NCBI GenBank assembly: GCA_041389495.1
Contig: JAWKRT010000001.1
Location: 2,046,001-2,110,000, forward strand
Source: Myxococcota bacterium
GTDB lineage: Bacteria; Myxococcota_A; UBA9160; UBA4427
DNA length: 64,000 nt
Direction: 5' to 3'
Part shown: positions 33,719 through 43,263 of the stretch, piece after piece
Position numbering within the stretch: position 1 is the first letter of the stretch
Layout: each line of letters starts with the position of its first letter
Notes under the pieces: model-generated
The model's database searches: none
Told to the model about the DNA's origin: nothing
What the model saw: the letters and a program-made list of their open reading frames with translations, nothing else
Program-made: the position numbers and the translations under genes

Positions 33719-35401
33719 GTGGACGCCGGCCTCGCGCTCCAGCCCGACGCGCGCCGTCTCACGCTGCCGCGCTTCGTCGAGGACGTCGCGGCGCGCCACG
33801 GCGCGCGCCCCGCGCTGCGCGACGACACGGGCGCGGCGCTGCGCTTCGACGAGCTGCTCGCGGGCGCGCGCGCGGTGGCGCGCGGGCTCGTCGCCGCCGG
33901 CGTCGCGAAGGGCGAGCGCATCGGCGTGCTGCTGCCGAGCTCGTGCGCGTGGGCGACGGTGGCGTTCGGCGCCGCCACGGCGGGCGGCGTCGTCGTTCCG
34001 CTCAGCACGTTCGCGACCGCCGACGAGCTCGACTTCGTGCTCGCGCACGGCGACGTCGCGACGCTCGTCCTCGCCCCGGAGTTCCTCTCGCACCGCTTCC
34101 TCGACGACCTGCTCGCGCGCCATCCCGCGATCGCGGAGGGCGCGCCGGGGGCCGTCGCGTGCGCGGCGCTCCCCGCGCTGCGCCGCGTGATCGCGACGGA
34201 CCTCGACGCGCGGCGCGGCGCGGTCGTCCCGCTCGGCGACGTCGTGCGCGCGGGCGCGCGCGTCGACGACGCGCTGCTCGACGCGCTCGTCGCGTCGGTC
34301 GACCCCGGCGACGACGGGATGCTCATCTACACGTCGGGAACGAGCGCGCGCCCGAAGGGCGTGCTGCACCGCCAGCGCGCGCCCGTGATCCAGAGCTTCC
34401 GCTTCGCGGAATACATGGCGCTCGCGCCGAGCGACCGCGTGCTGAGCGTGCAGCCGTTCTTCTGGACCGCGGGCATCGCGATGTCGCTCGGGGCGTCGCT
34501 CGCTTCGGGGGCGGAGCTTCTCGTGCACGCGCGCTTCCGTGCCGAGGAGATGCTCGAGGCGGTCGAGCGCGAGCGGCCGACCGCGCTTCACGCGTGGCCG
34601 CACCAGGAGAAGGAGATGGCCGAGCACCCGACGGCGCGCGCACGCGACCTCACGAGCCTGCGCAAGGTCGAGTTCGCGAACGCCCTCGCGCCGCTCGCCG
34701 GGCTCGAGCGCGACGAGTGGGGCACGTACGGCTCCTACGGGCTCTCCGAGACCTTCACGATCTGCACGGCGCTCCCCGCCTGGGCGCCCGCCGCCGACCG
34801 CGCGGCGACGAGCGGCGAGCCGCTGCCCGGAATGGAGGTGCGCATCGTCGACCCGGAGAGCGGTGCGCCGCTCCCGCGCGGGGCGAAGGGCGAGATCGCC
34901 GTGCGCGGCCTCACGCTGATGCGAGGCTATGCGAGGGTGGCGCCCGAGCTCGTGTTCGACGCCGACGGCTTCTTCCGCACGCAGGACGGCGGGTTCCTCG
35001 ACGAGGCGGGACGCCTGCACTGGACGGGCCGGCTCTCGTCGCTCGTGAAGACGGGCGGCGCGAACGTCTCGCCGCTCGAGGTCGAGGCGGCGGTCGATCG
35101 CTTCCCGGGGCTCGTCGCGACCGTCGCGGTCGGCGTTCCCCACCCGACGCTCGGCGAGGCGCTCGTGCTGTGCGCGGTGGTCGCGCCGGGCGCGGCGGCG
35201 CCCGACGAGGGCGCGGTCGTCGCCGCGCTCCGCGCGCGCGTCGCCGTCTACAAGGTCCCCCGGCGCGTGCTGTTCTTCGGAGAGGCCGAGGCGCCGCGCA
35301 CCGGCACGCAGAAGCTGCGCGCCGACGCGTTCCGCGAGCTCGCGCGCGCGCGGCTCGAGGCCGAGCGCGCGGAGATCGCCGGGCACGTCTACGGAGCGTG
35401 A
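33719..35401 (+). CDS. acyl-CoA synthetase (AMP-binding)
   Basis: This 560-aa ANL enzyme has LIYTSGTSARPKGVLH (P-loop), YGSYGLSETF, FFRTQDGG and the terminal catalytic-Lys region GTQKLRADAF, with Lys in the usual place. It begins with GTG 10 bp after the dehydratase stop, giving a two-gene operon. Similar in outline to the ligase at 30745 but clearly a separate paralogue. Its 3' end overlaps the convergent HPF-like gene by 13 bp. Substrate unknown; a steroid-derived or branched acid fits the context. Confidence 0.82.
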   Translation: MDAGLALQPDARRLTLPRFVEDVAARHGARPALRDDTGAALRFDELLAGARAVARGLVAAGVAKGERIGVLLPSSCAWATVAFGAATAGGVVVPLSTFATADELDFVLAHGDVATLVLAPEFLSHRFLDDLLARHPAIAEGAPGAVACAALPALRRVIATDLDARRGAVVPLGDVVRAGARVDDALLDALVASVDPGDDGMLIYTSGTSARPKGVLHRQRAPVIQSFRFAEYMALAPSDRVLSVQPFFWTAGIAMSLGASLASGAELLVHARFRAEEMLEAVERERPTALHAWPHQEKEMAEHPTARARDLTSLRKVEFANALAPLAGLERDEWGTYGSYGLSETFTICTALPAWAPAADRAATSGEPLPGMEVRIVDPESGAPLPRGAKGEIAVRGLTLMRGYARVAPELVFDADGFFRTQDGGFLDEAGRLHWTGRLSSLVKTGGANVSPLEVEAAVDRFPGLVATVAVGVPHPTLGEALVLCAVVAPGAAAPDEGAVVAALRARVAVYKVPRRVLFFGEAEAPRTGTQKLRADAFRELARARLEAERAEIAGHVYGA

Positions 35402-35736
35402 GCGCCGCGCGCCGCCCGACCGCCGCCCCGCGCACGGCCGGCCGCGCTCTCGCGACGCGCCCGCCGCGCGAGCCTCCACGCGGCCGCTCGCACCGCGTCC
35501 TCGAGCTCGATGCCCGCGTCGGCGACCTCGATCCGCGCGCCGTCGGCGCAGCGCGCGGTCAGCGCGCACCGCCACACCGGGGCGCGCGCGCCCGGCGCGG
35601 CGGCGAGCGCGACGTGCGCGCGCACGGCGACGACGCCGGCCGCGGAGGGGCCGAGGGCGAGGCGGATCGCGCGCTCGAGTCGCGCGCGTTCGTCGCGGGC
35701 GAGTCCTCGGTGGGTGTCCGGCATGGAGAGGCGCAT
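35389..35736 (-). CDS. HPF/RaiA-like small protein
   Basis: This 115-aa protein has a weak HPF-like pattern: an N-terminal helix (DERARLERAIRLALGP), strands VVAVRAHVAL and RCALTARCADGARIEV, then a helix EDAVRAAAWRLARRARR and a basic tail. It resembles the protein at 36768-37088 in layout, and both flank the LysR gene. HPF-family proteins bind and inactivate ribosomes in stress. The basic residues are more Arg-rich than usual. Start chosen at the ATG at 35736; a second ATG at 35724 is possible. Confidence 0.5.
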   Translation of the reverse strand: MRLSMPDTHRGLARDERARLERAIRLALGPSAAGVVAVRAHVALAAAPGARAPVWRCALTARCADGARIEVADAGIELEDAVRAAAWRLARRARRESAAGRARGGGRAARGAHAP

Positions 35737-35839
35737 GGCGGTCGGTCGCTCCTTCCTCCGGGCGCGGCGGGCCTGGAAGGCCATCGAGAAAGCCGCGCTC
35801 TTCGATCTATGATTCGAGGAAAGCGATGGGAGGCTCGCC

Positions 35840-36739
35840 GTGGAGTGGCTCAACTACCACCATCTCCTCTACTTCTACACGGTCGCGCGCGAGGGCAGCG
35901 TCACGCGCGCGGCGGAGACGCTGCGCCTCGCGCAGCCGACGTTGAGCGGGCAGATCCGCAAGCTCGAGGAGTCGCTCGACGAGGCCCTCTTCGTGCGCGA
36001 AGGGCGACGCCTGGTGCTCACCGAGGCGGGTCGCATCGTCTATCGCTATGCGGACGAGATCTTCTCGACAGGGCGCGAGCTGCTCGACGCGTTGCGCGGC
36101 CGCCCTTCGAACCGTCCGGCCCGGCTCCTCGTGGGCGTCGCCGACGTGGTTCCGAAGCTCGTCGCCTACCGGCTCCTGCAGGTCGCGCTCGAGCTCGAGG
36201 AGCCCGTCCAGCTCGTGGTGCACGAGGGCAAGGCGGACGAGCTGATCGCGGGGCTCGGGCTGCAGCGGTACGACATGGTGCTCACCGACGTCCCGCTCGG
36301 CCCGCAGGTGCGCGTGAAGGCGTTCAACCATCCGCTCGGGAGCTGCGGCGTCGGCTTCTTCGCGACGCCCGACGTCGCCGAGCGCCACCGGCGCCGCTTT
36401 CCGGCCTCGCTCGACGGCGCGCCGCTGCTCGTGCCGACGCCCAACACCGCGCTCCGCCACTCGCTCGATCGCTGGTTCGAGGGGTTGGGCATCCGTCCGG
36501 AGTTCGTGGCCGAGGTGGAGGACAGCGCCCTGCTGAAGGTCTTCGGGCAGCACGGGGCCGGGATCTTTCCCGCACCGATCGTCGTGGCCGAGGACATCCG
36601 GCGCTCGCACGGCGTGCGACTCGTGGGTCGCACGGAGGAAGTGCAGGAGCACTTCTACGCGATCACCGTCGAGCGCCGGATCATGCACCCGGCGGTCGCG
36701 GCGATCGCCGAGGCGGCGCGGAGCGGCGTGCTCGGCTGA
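35840..36739 (+). CDS. LysR family regulator, NhaR-like
   Basis: This 299-aa LysR protein has an N-terminal HTH (NYHHLLYFYTVAREGSVTRA, then LRLAQPTLSGQIRKLEE) and a co-inducer domain. The NYxHLxYF opening and features such as VYRYADEIF, RYDMVLTD and SCGVGFF match NhaR. NhaR activates Na+/H+ antiport and pga genes in E. coli; no antiporter is nearby here. It starts with GTG behind GGGAGG. Its neighbours are two HPF-like genes and a tripartite exporter, which are the plausible targets. Confidence 0.85.
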   Translation: MEWLNYHHLLYFYTVAREGSVTRAAETLRLAQPTLSGQIRKLEESLDEALFVREGRRLVLTEAGRIVYRYADEIFSTGRELLDALRGRPSNRPARLLVGVADVVPKLVAYRLLQVALELEEPVQLVVHEGKADELIAGLGLQRYDMVLTDVPLGPQVRVKAFNHPLGSCGVGFFATPDVAERHRRRFPASLDGAPLLVPTPNTALRHSLDRWFEGLGIRPEFVAEVEDSALLKVFGQHGAGIFPAPIVVAEDIRRSHGVRLVGRTEEVQEHFYAITVERRIMHPAVAAIAEAARSGVLG

Positions 36740-36767
36740 GCGAGCGGGCGGGCGGGACACCGGGGCC

Positions 36768-37088
36768 TCAGGCCGCGCGCGACGCGTGCGGGCGCGGCGC
36801 GGGGTGCGCGCCGTGCCGGTGGAGGGCGACCTCGACGCGATCGCTCGCGGTCTGCACCGCCTCCGAGAGATCGCCGGCGCGGGCGAAGTCGCAGACCCAC
36901 GCCCCCGAGCGAAGCCGCACTCCCACCGCGCAGCGGACGCCACCGTCGGTGCGGGACAGCACGACCCGCACGCGCGCGATGGGCTCTTCGTGGTGCCGGA
37001 CGGCGTGAGCCACCGTCGCACCGACGAACGAGCGCGCGAGTGCGTCGAGCTCGAAGTCGAGGTCGCGGGCGTCGATCCGGATCTCCAT
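36768..37088 (-). CDS. HPF/RaiA-like small protein
   Basis: This 106-aa protein fits the HPF/RaiA fold: strand MEIRIDARDLDF, helix DALARSFVGATVAHAVRHH, strands IARVRVVLSRTDGGVRCAV and AWVCDFARAG, then helix LSEAVQTASDRVEVALHRH with a His/Arg tail. HPF proteins dimerise or silence 70S ribosomes. GGAGGC lies just upstream of the ATG. It is divergent from nothing but has a conspicuous upstream region (37132-37158). It is the first of the block that continues with the exporter genes on the same strand. Confidence 0.6.
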   Translation of the reverse strand: MEIRIDARDLDFELDALARSFVGATVAHAVRHHEEPIARVRVVLSRTDGGVRCAVGVRLRSGAWVCDFARAGDLSEAVQTASDRVEVALHRHGAHPAPRPHASRAA

Positions 37089-37131
37089 GGGAGCCTCCTC
37101 GTGTGTGGCCGCGGCGCGTGTCGTCAGTGTC

Positions 37132-37147
37132 GGCAATCGCGAGGCCA
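37132..37147 (-). promoter_or_regulatory. candidate sigma-54-type promoter of HPF-like gene
   Basis: On the minus strand, TGGCCTCGCGATTGCC has GG and GC ten bases apart, matching the -24/-12 spacing of sigma-54 promoters (TGGCAC-N5-TTGC). It lies about 44 bp before the HPF-like start. E. coli hpf sits in the rpoN operon, but no RpoN-linked activator gene is visible here. Confidence 0.3.
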
Positions 37148-37204
37148 TCGAAAAATAGGAAATGACGAGACGAAGCATCGTCGAGGACGATGTGAGTCGA
37201 GGGC

Positions 37205-38743
37205 TCACGAGGGGCGCGCGACGCGCGCGACCCACTCGGCGCGCGCGCGGAAGTAGGCGTGGTGCGCGTCGACGAGCTCGAGCTCGGCGCTCGCGAGCAT
37301 GGCCTCGCGCAGCGTGAGGTCGATCAGGTCGCTCGCCCCGAGCGCGAGCCGCCGCCGCTCGGCCTCCCACAACGACTCGGCCAGCTCGACGTTCTCGCGC
37401 GCGAGCACCGCGCGCTCGTGCGAGGCCTCGAGCGTCTCGAGCGCCGCCAGTGCCGACGCGACGAGCCGCTCGCGCTCGAGCTGGAGGCGGCGCTCGAGGC
37501 GCTCGAGGGCCGCTTCCGCCGCGCCGAGCCGACCGCGCGCGTCGCGCCGCTGGAAGGGGAGACGGAGCTCGACGGAGGCCTTCACCTCGTTCTCTCCGCG
37601 CGGGTCGGCCGCGAAGCGGCCGGCCGCGTCGATGCCCGGCCGCGCGCCACCGAAGTCGCGCGACGCGTCGAGGCGGACGTCGAGCGCCGGGAGCAGCGCG
37701 TTGCGCGCGAGATCGCGGTCGACCTGCAGCGCCGCACGCTCGTGTTCGAGGCGTCGGATCGACGGGTGGAGCGCCGCGGCGCGCTCGACCTCCGTGCGGG
37801 CCCGCTCGACGGTGAGCGGCGCGGTCGCGGGGAACGCGTCCGGAAGGCGCGCTGCCGACGGCCGGAGCGGTCGACCCGACTCGTCGCGCAGGAACAGCGA
37901 CAGCGCGAGCGCCGCGCGAGCGACGTCGCGCTCGGCCGCGCGCACCGCGCCGCTGCGCTCGACGATCAGGCGCCGGTTGTCGGTGACGTGGATGCGCGGC
38001 TCGGCGCCGGCCTCGACGCGCCGCGCGATCTGCACCTGGCGCCGCTCGGCCACGTCGAGCAGGCGCTGCGCGATGCGCAGGCGGTGGCCGGCGGCGACCC
38101 AGTCCCAGTAGGCGACGGCGGCGTCCGCGCGTGCGGCGAGCACCTCGAGCTCGACCTCCGGCGTCGCGCGCGCGAGCTCCGCCTCTGCGCGGGCGACGGC
38201 GCCGCGCGCGGCGTCGATGGCGCGATCGCGGAGCACGGGGATGCGCACGCCGGCACGCGCCTCGCCCGCGTCGTTCGTCAGTCGCCCGCCTTCGTAGGAC
38301 GGGAAGGCGCCGCCGCCGTACCGGTAGCCGGCGAACAGCCGCGCGCCGAGCACGCGCGTGGGCTGGTCGAGGGCGACCTCGCCCGCGTAGCCGTCGTAGT
38401 AGCCGTCGGCGCGGACGTCGCCGCTCGCCGACAGGGACAGGTCGAACGCGCCGTGCGCTCCTTCGAGTCGCGCGGCGCGCGCGCGCCGTTCCGCGCGGGC
38501 GGCGGCGAGCAGCGGGAAGTGCGCGTCGGTCGAGCGAAGCACCTCGTCGAGCGCGAGCGGCTCGACGCGCGCGGTATCGACTCCGCCGGAGCCGCTCGCC
38601 GCGTCGAGCGCGTCGGCGGCCACGGCGCGCACGTCGCGCTCCGGGGGCGCGCCCGCCCGCGCGAGCGGCGCGCTCGTCGACGCGGCGAGAGCGAGGGCGA
38701 CGCCGATCGCGCTCGCGTACGAGCCTCGCAGCCGCACCTTCAC
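37205..38743 (-). CDS. TolC-family outer-membrane efflux protein
   Basis: This 512-aa protein has a signal peptide (SYASAIGVALALAASTSAPLARA) and long coiled-coil repeats typical of TolC, with paired helical hairpins (ARAEAELARATPEVELEVLA and ELVDAHHAYFRARAEW near the end). It would form the outer-membrane channel of the exporter with the HlyD and ABC proteins upstream. The GTG start overlaps the HlyD stop (GTGA). It lacks a lipoprotein Cys, so it is not of the NodT lipoprotein type. Confidence 0.85.
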   Translation of the reverse strand: MKVRLRGSYASAIGVALALAASTSAPLARAGAPPERDVRAVAADALDAASGSGGVDTARVEPLALDEVLRSTDAHFPLLAAARAERRARAARLEGAHGAFDLSLSASGDVRADGYYDGYAGEVALDQPTRVLGARLFAGYRYGGGAFPSYEGGRLTNDAGEARAGVRIPVLRDRAIDAARGAVARAEAELARATPEVELEVLAARADAAVAYWDWVAAGHRLRIAQRLLDVAERRQVQIARRVEAGAEPRIHVTDNRRLIVERSGAVRAAERDVARAALALSLFLRDESGRPLRPSAARLPDAFPATAPLTVERARTEVERAAALHPSIRRLEHERAALQVDRDLARNALLPALDVRLDASRDFGGARPGIDAAGRFAADPRGENEVKASVELRLPFQRRDARGRLGAAEAALERLERRLQLERERLVASALAALETLEASHERAVLARENVELAESLWEAERRRLALGASDLIDLTLREAMLASAELELVDAHHAYFRARAEWVARVARPS

Positions 38744-40059
38744 GACCCGCGCGCCTCCGCGCTCGGCTCCATCGCGAGGACGGGAGGAAACGCGTTCGCG
38801 CGTCGCCAGAGCTCGTACCCGAGGCGGACCCGGTCGAGGAGGACGAACCCGTTGGCACGCATGCCCTGGCGCAGGAAGCGCGCGTCGGGCCACGCGGGCT
38901 CGTCCTCGTCGGGAACGACGAGCAGACGGAAGCGCCCGCGCCCGTCGTCCACCGAGTCGACGAGCGCGACGCGTCCACCGAAGGTTCCGATCGCGACCGA
39001 CGGCCAGCCCGCGAACTGCACGGCGGGGAAGCCCTCGAACTGCAGGCGCACGCGCCGCCCCTCGTGCACGAGCGGGACGTCGTTCCCGTCGACCCAGAGC
39101 TCGACGGCCACCCGCTCGGCGTCGGGCACGAGCGACACGAGCGGAGCGCCCGCCTCGACGAGCTCGGCACCGGGCGCGGCGAGGAGGCGGACGACCGTGC
39201 CGGCGCGCGGCGCGGTCACGAGCTGCGTCTCCTGTCGCGCGATGCGGGTGGCGAGGTCGGCGATGCGCTGGCGCAGGCCGGCCGCGTCGGCGAGCGCGGC
39301 CTCGCGACTCGCGCGCGCCGACGCGACGCCGGCGGCGGCCTCGGTGTCGATGCGCCCGAGGTCGGCGCGCCGCGCGCGCGCGTCGTTCTCGGCGGCGGCC
39401 AGCGACTCGCGCGCCTGCTCGACGCGCGCGGACGCCTCGCGGTGCGCGCGCTCGGCGAGCTCGAACTCGAGCCCCGAAACGAGCCCGCCCTCGACGAGCT
39501 CCCGCTTCCGCGCGAAGTCGAGCTCGGCCTGGGCGGCGGCGGCGCGCGCCGCCGCGATCGCGTGGCGCGCCGAGCGGATCGACGTCGTCGCGACGTCGAG
39601 CTGGCTCGTCGCGGCCTCGACGGCGAGCGACCGCGCCCGCTCGAGCGCGTCGACCTGCGATGCGAAGACCGACACGCGCTCCTCCGCCGCGGCGAGCTGG
39701 CTCTCGAGCGCCGCGCGCTGCGCGTCGAGCCGCTCGAGGATCGACGGGTCGTTGTCGACGATCTCGAGCAGCGGGTCGCCCGCCTCGACGCGCGAGCCTT
39801 CGGCGACCCACGCCTGTCGCACGCGACCCGCCACCGGCGCTGCGATCGTCTGCACGCGATCGAACGGTGCGAACGCCGCGACCCGGCCGCTCGCCGGCAC
39901 GTTCTGCTGCCAGGGAACGACGACGAGCGCGGCGGCGGCGACGCCGAGCGCGAGGCCGAGTGCGCGCGCGAGCGCGCGCAGCCCGCGCGGGCTCGGCACG
40001 AGCTGGAGCGACGACACGGCCGGGCGCGGACCGCGCGGCGTGTGCGGAGGGAGCGTCAT
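38740..40059 (-). CDS. HlyD-family periplasmic adaptor
   Basis: This 439-aa protein has a short cytosolic N-terminus, one membrane helix (GLALGVAAAALVVVPW), then a lipoyl half (TIAAPVAGRVRQAWVAEGS), a long coiled coil (about 120-280) and the second lipoyl half (LVTAPRAGTVVRLLAAPGAE), ending with a beta domain. It links the inner-membrane ABC protein to TolC. Its ATG overlaps the ABC stop (ATGA). The four-base couplings across ABC, HlyD and TolC suggest a fixed complex. Confidence 0.88.
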   Translation of the reverse strand: MTLPPHTPRGPRPAVSSLQLVPSPRGLRALARALGLALGVAAAALVVVPWQQNVPASGRVAAFAPFDRVQTIAAPVAGRVRQAWVAEGSRVEAGDPLLEIVDNDPSILERLDAQRAALESQLAAAEERVSVFASQVDALERARSLAVEAATSQLDVATTSIRSARHAIAAARAAAAQAELDFARKRELVEGGLVSGLEFELAERAHREASARVEQARESLAAAENDARARRADLGRIDTEAAAGVASARASREAALADAAGLRQRIADLATRIARQETQLVTAPRAGTVVRLLAAPGAELVEAGAPLVSLVPDAERVAVELWVDGNDVPLVHEGRRVRLQFEGFPAVQFAGWPSVAIGTFGGRVALVDSVDDGRGRFRLLVVPDEDEPAWPDARFLRQGMRANGFVLLDRVRLGYELWRRANAFPPVLAMEPSAEARGS

Positions 40060-42170
40060 CGCGGCGCCTCCGGGCCGGCGGGCTCGCACGCGTCGTCGAT
40101 CGCGACGGTGCGATCGCAGCGCGCGAGCACGTCCGGGTCGTCCGTCACGACGACGAGCGTCCAGGGTGCGCGGCGATCGAAGAGCGCCTCGAGCGCGACG
40201 TCGCGCAGCGGGCGGGGAAGGCGCGCGAGCAGCCCGTCGACGACGAGCAGGCGCGGGCACCCCGCGATCGCGCGGGCCAGCGCGAGCTGGGCGACCTGGC
40301 CGTGACTCAGCGGATCCCCGCTCGGCGCGAGTGCCGTCGCGAGGCCGCCGGGCAGCGCGCGCGCCGCGTCGAGCAGGCCCGCGCTCGCGAGCGCCTCGGT
40401 CGCGCGCGCGGCGTCGACGTGCGGGCGGCCCGCGCGCACGTTCGCGAGCACGTCGCCCGCGAGCACGTCGCCGTCGCGAAGACAGACGGCGCGCTCGCGC
40501 ACGAGGTCGAGGCGCAGCTCGCGCAGGTCCTCGCCGTCGTGCTCGACGCGGCCGGCGAGCGGCGCGCGCAGGCCGCACAGCATCTCGGCGAACGCGCTCT
40601 TCCCGGACGCGGGCGGCCCCGTCAGCGCGATGCGCTCGCCCGGCGCGACGCGCAGGTCGGCGACGCGCCCCGCGCTCGTCGCCACGCCCACGGCGCGCAG
40701 CGCGAGGCCGCGATCGCCGCGTGCGGGCGCGCGCGGCGCGCGCCCGTCGCCGCGTTCGAGCGGGAGGTCGAGCAGGATGCCGATCTTGTCGACCGCGGCC
40801 AGCAGGTCGTAGAAGCCCTCGAGCTTCTTGCCCAGCCGGACGAGCGCGGCGAGCACGGCCGCGACGACGATCTCCGCCGCCACGAGCTGGCCGAGCGTCA
40901 GCTCGCCGGCGACGACGAGCGCGCCGCCGAGCCCGAGCACGAGACTGTTCGCGAGCACCTGCACCGCGAACGAGCCGACGAGCTGACGCAGCACGATCCG
41001 GTAGTGCGCGGCCCGCGCGAGCACCCAGTCCGCGGCGAGCGCGTCGGCGCGCTCGGCCGCGTGGACCCGGCGGGTCGCGTCGCGAAAGGCCGTCGCGTGC
41101 AGGGCGAGCTCCTCCATCCAGGCGGCGAGCGCGTACTTGGCGTTCGACTCCGCGATGGCCGTGCGCACCGCACCGCGCCCGAGGCCGAGCAGCACGACCG
41201 CGATCGCGCCGAGCAGCAGCGCGGACAGGGCGAGCAGCAGCGGGTGGTAGAGCGACAGCAGCACGAGGCCCGTCACCGTCTGGAGCGCGACCGCGCTGCC
41301 CTCGAGGAGGATCGCGGCGCCGGACTTCTGGATCGTCACGAGATCGAAGAAGCGGTTCACGAGCTCCGGCCCGCGCTTCGCGCCGAACGCGCCGAGAGGA
41401 ACGCGCGGGAGGCGGTGGGCCAGGTCGAGGCAGGCGCGCACGAAGACGCGGCGCTGCAGGAGCTCCGCGAGCACCGTCTGGAAGGTGGTGAGCGACGCGG
41501 CGAGTGCGAGCCCGACGAGCAGCAGGAGCGCGACCACGACGACCGGCTGCACGAGCCCGCCGAAGGCGACCGTGTTGACGAGCTGCTGCACGGCGACCGG
41601 GATCGCGAGCGAGAGCGCGCCGATGAAGCCCGCGTACAGCACGATCGCGACGACGTCGCCGCGGTCGGGGCGGACGAGCTCGAGGAGGCGCACGTGCGGG
41701 GCGGGCGCGACTGCGCCGCGCCCGCGCGCCGCGTCGAGCCCGGCCTCGAGCCAGGTGAAGGTGCGCCGGCCGTCGGGACCCGGATCACCGAGCTCGCGCT
41801 CGAGGTCCGCGAGCGCGCGCCAATGCGGCGGCGTCGCCTGCGTCGCGACGCGCACGCGGTGCCGGTCGGCCTCGAGCAGCGCCAGCCAGCCGATGCGCGG
41901 GTCCCACGTGGCCGCGGCCGCGCCGCGATGGAGCGCGGCGACGGCGTCGGCGGTCGTCGAGGAGAGCGTGCGCGCGCGCAGCCCGGCGCGGCGCGCGAAG
42001 TCCTCGAGGCGCTCCTCCGGGCCGAAGGGCGCGGTGTCGGCGCTCCGCGCGATCGCATCGTCCCCGCCCGGCCGCACGCCGAGCTCGGTGCGGAGCACGG
42101 CGGCGAGCGCGGCCGGAAGCGTTCCGGGGGACGCGACGTCGTGGGTCGAACGGGAAGGGCCGTGCTCCAT
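40056..42170 (-). CDS. ABC exporter with degenerate nucleotide-binding domain
   Basis: This 704-aa protein has an N-terminal domain (about 1-165) of C39-like or unknown type, six membrane helices (about 170-450) and an ATPase domain. Walker A is intact (TGPPASGKSA). Other motifs are changed: signature LSHGQ instead of LSGGQ, Walker B LLVVDGL with Gly for the catalytic Glu, and VVTDDPDVL with Asp for the switch His. The membrane part carries the long coupling region AESNAKYALAAWMEELALH. Hydrolysis may be lost or unusual. It opens the ABC-HlyD-TolC operon and has an inverted repeat just upstream. Confidence 0.82.
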   Translation of the reverse strand: MEHGPSRSTHDVASPGTLPAALAAVLRTELGVRPGGDDAIARSADTAPFGPEERLEDFARRAGLRARTLSSTTADAVAALHRGAAAATWDPRIGWLALLEADRHRVRVATQATPPHWRALADLERELGDPGPDGRRTFTWLEAGLDAARGRGAVAPAPHVRLLELVRPDRGDVVAIVLYAGFIGALSLAIPVAVQQLVNTVAFGGLVQPVVVVALLLLVGLALAASLTTFQTVLAELLQRRVFVRACLDLAHRLPRVPLGAFGAKRGPELVNRFFDLVTIQKSGAAILLEGSAVALQTVTGLVLLSLYHPLLLALSALLLGAIAVVLLGLGRGAVRTAIAESNAKYALAAWMEELALHATAFRDATRRVHAAERADALAADWVLARAAHYRIVLRQLVGSFAVQVLANSLVLGLGGALVVAGELTLGQLVAAEIVVAAVLAALVRLGKKLEGFYDLLAAVDKIGILLDLPLERGDGRAPRAPARGDRGLALRAVGVATSAGRVADLRVAPGERIALTGPPASGKSAFAEMLCGLRAPLAGRVEHDGEDLRELRLDLVRERAVCLRDGDVLAGDVLANVRAGRPHVDAARATEALASAGLLDAARALPGGLATALAPSGDPLSHGQVAQLALARAIAGCPRLLVVDGLLARLPRPLRDVALEALFDRRAPWTLVVVTDDPDVLARCDRTVAIDDACEPAGPEAPR

Positions 42171-42194
42171 GGCGCGGCAGTATCGAAGGCGATC

Positions 42195-42224
42195 GCGAAT
42201 CTGAAAAATAGATAATCAGATCGC
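42195..42224. promoter_or_regulatory. inverted repeat upstream of ABC exporter operon
   Basis: GCGAATCTGA and TCAGATCGC form imperfect arms around the AT-rich loop AAAATAGATAA, 25 bp before the ABC start. It shares GGCRATCGCGA and GAAAAATAG elements with the region before the HPF-like gene at 37088. A LysR-type or other regulator site is plausible. Confidence 0.5.
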
Positions 42225-42362
42225 AATTCATCGAGGAGAACGAAGGATGAGTACCGGTGCCGGAGCCGCGCTCGCGGCTCCCGGCGCGCACGCGGCGCGC
42301 GTCGCGGCACAGTAGAGTGCGGCGCGCGGCGCGAACGAGCGGGCCGAAGGAGGAGCGGGCGG

Positions 42363-43193
<831 letters not shown>

Positions 43194-43220
43194 CGCGGGC
43201 GTCGCGGGCGTCGCGGAGGT

Positions 43221-43260
43221 CGCGGAGCGGCGGCGCGCGCGCGCGCGCCGCCGCTCCGCG
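43221..43260. terminator. perfect 40-bp palindrome, probable bidirectional terminator
   Basis: Positions 43221-43260 equal their own reverse complement, giving a 20-bp GC stem. It fills the gap between the convergent SDR and CoA-transferase genes. No T-tract follows, so termination may be Rho-assisted or the hairpin may protect 3' ends. Confidence 0.75.
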
Positions 43261-43263
43261 CCG

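Noticed and set aside
40056..42170. ABC exporter as a pseudogene
   Set aside because: Despite changed ATPase motifs, the frame is intact over 704 codons and both ends keep precise spacing with neighbours.
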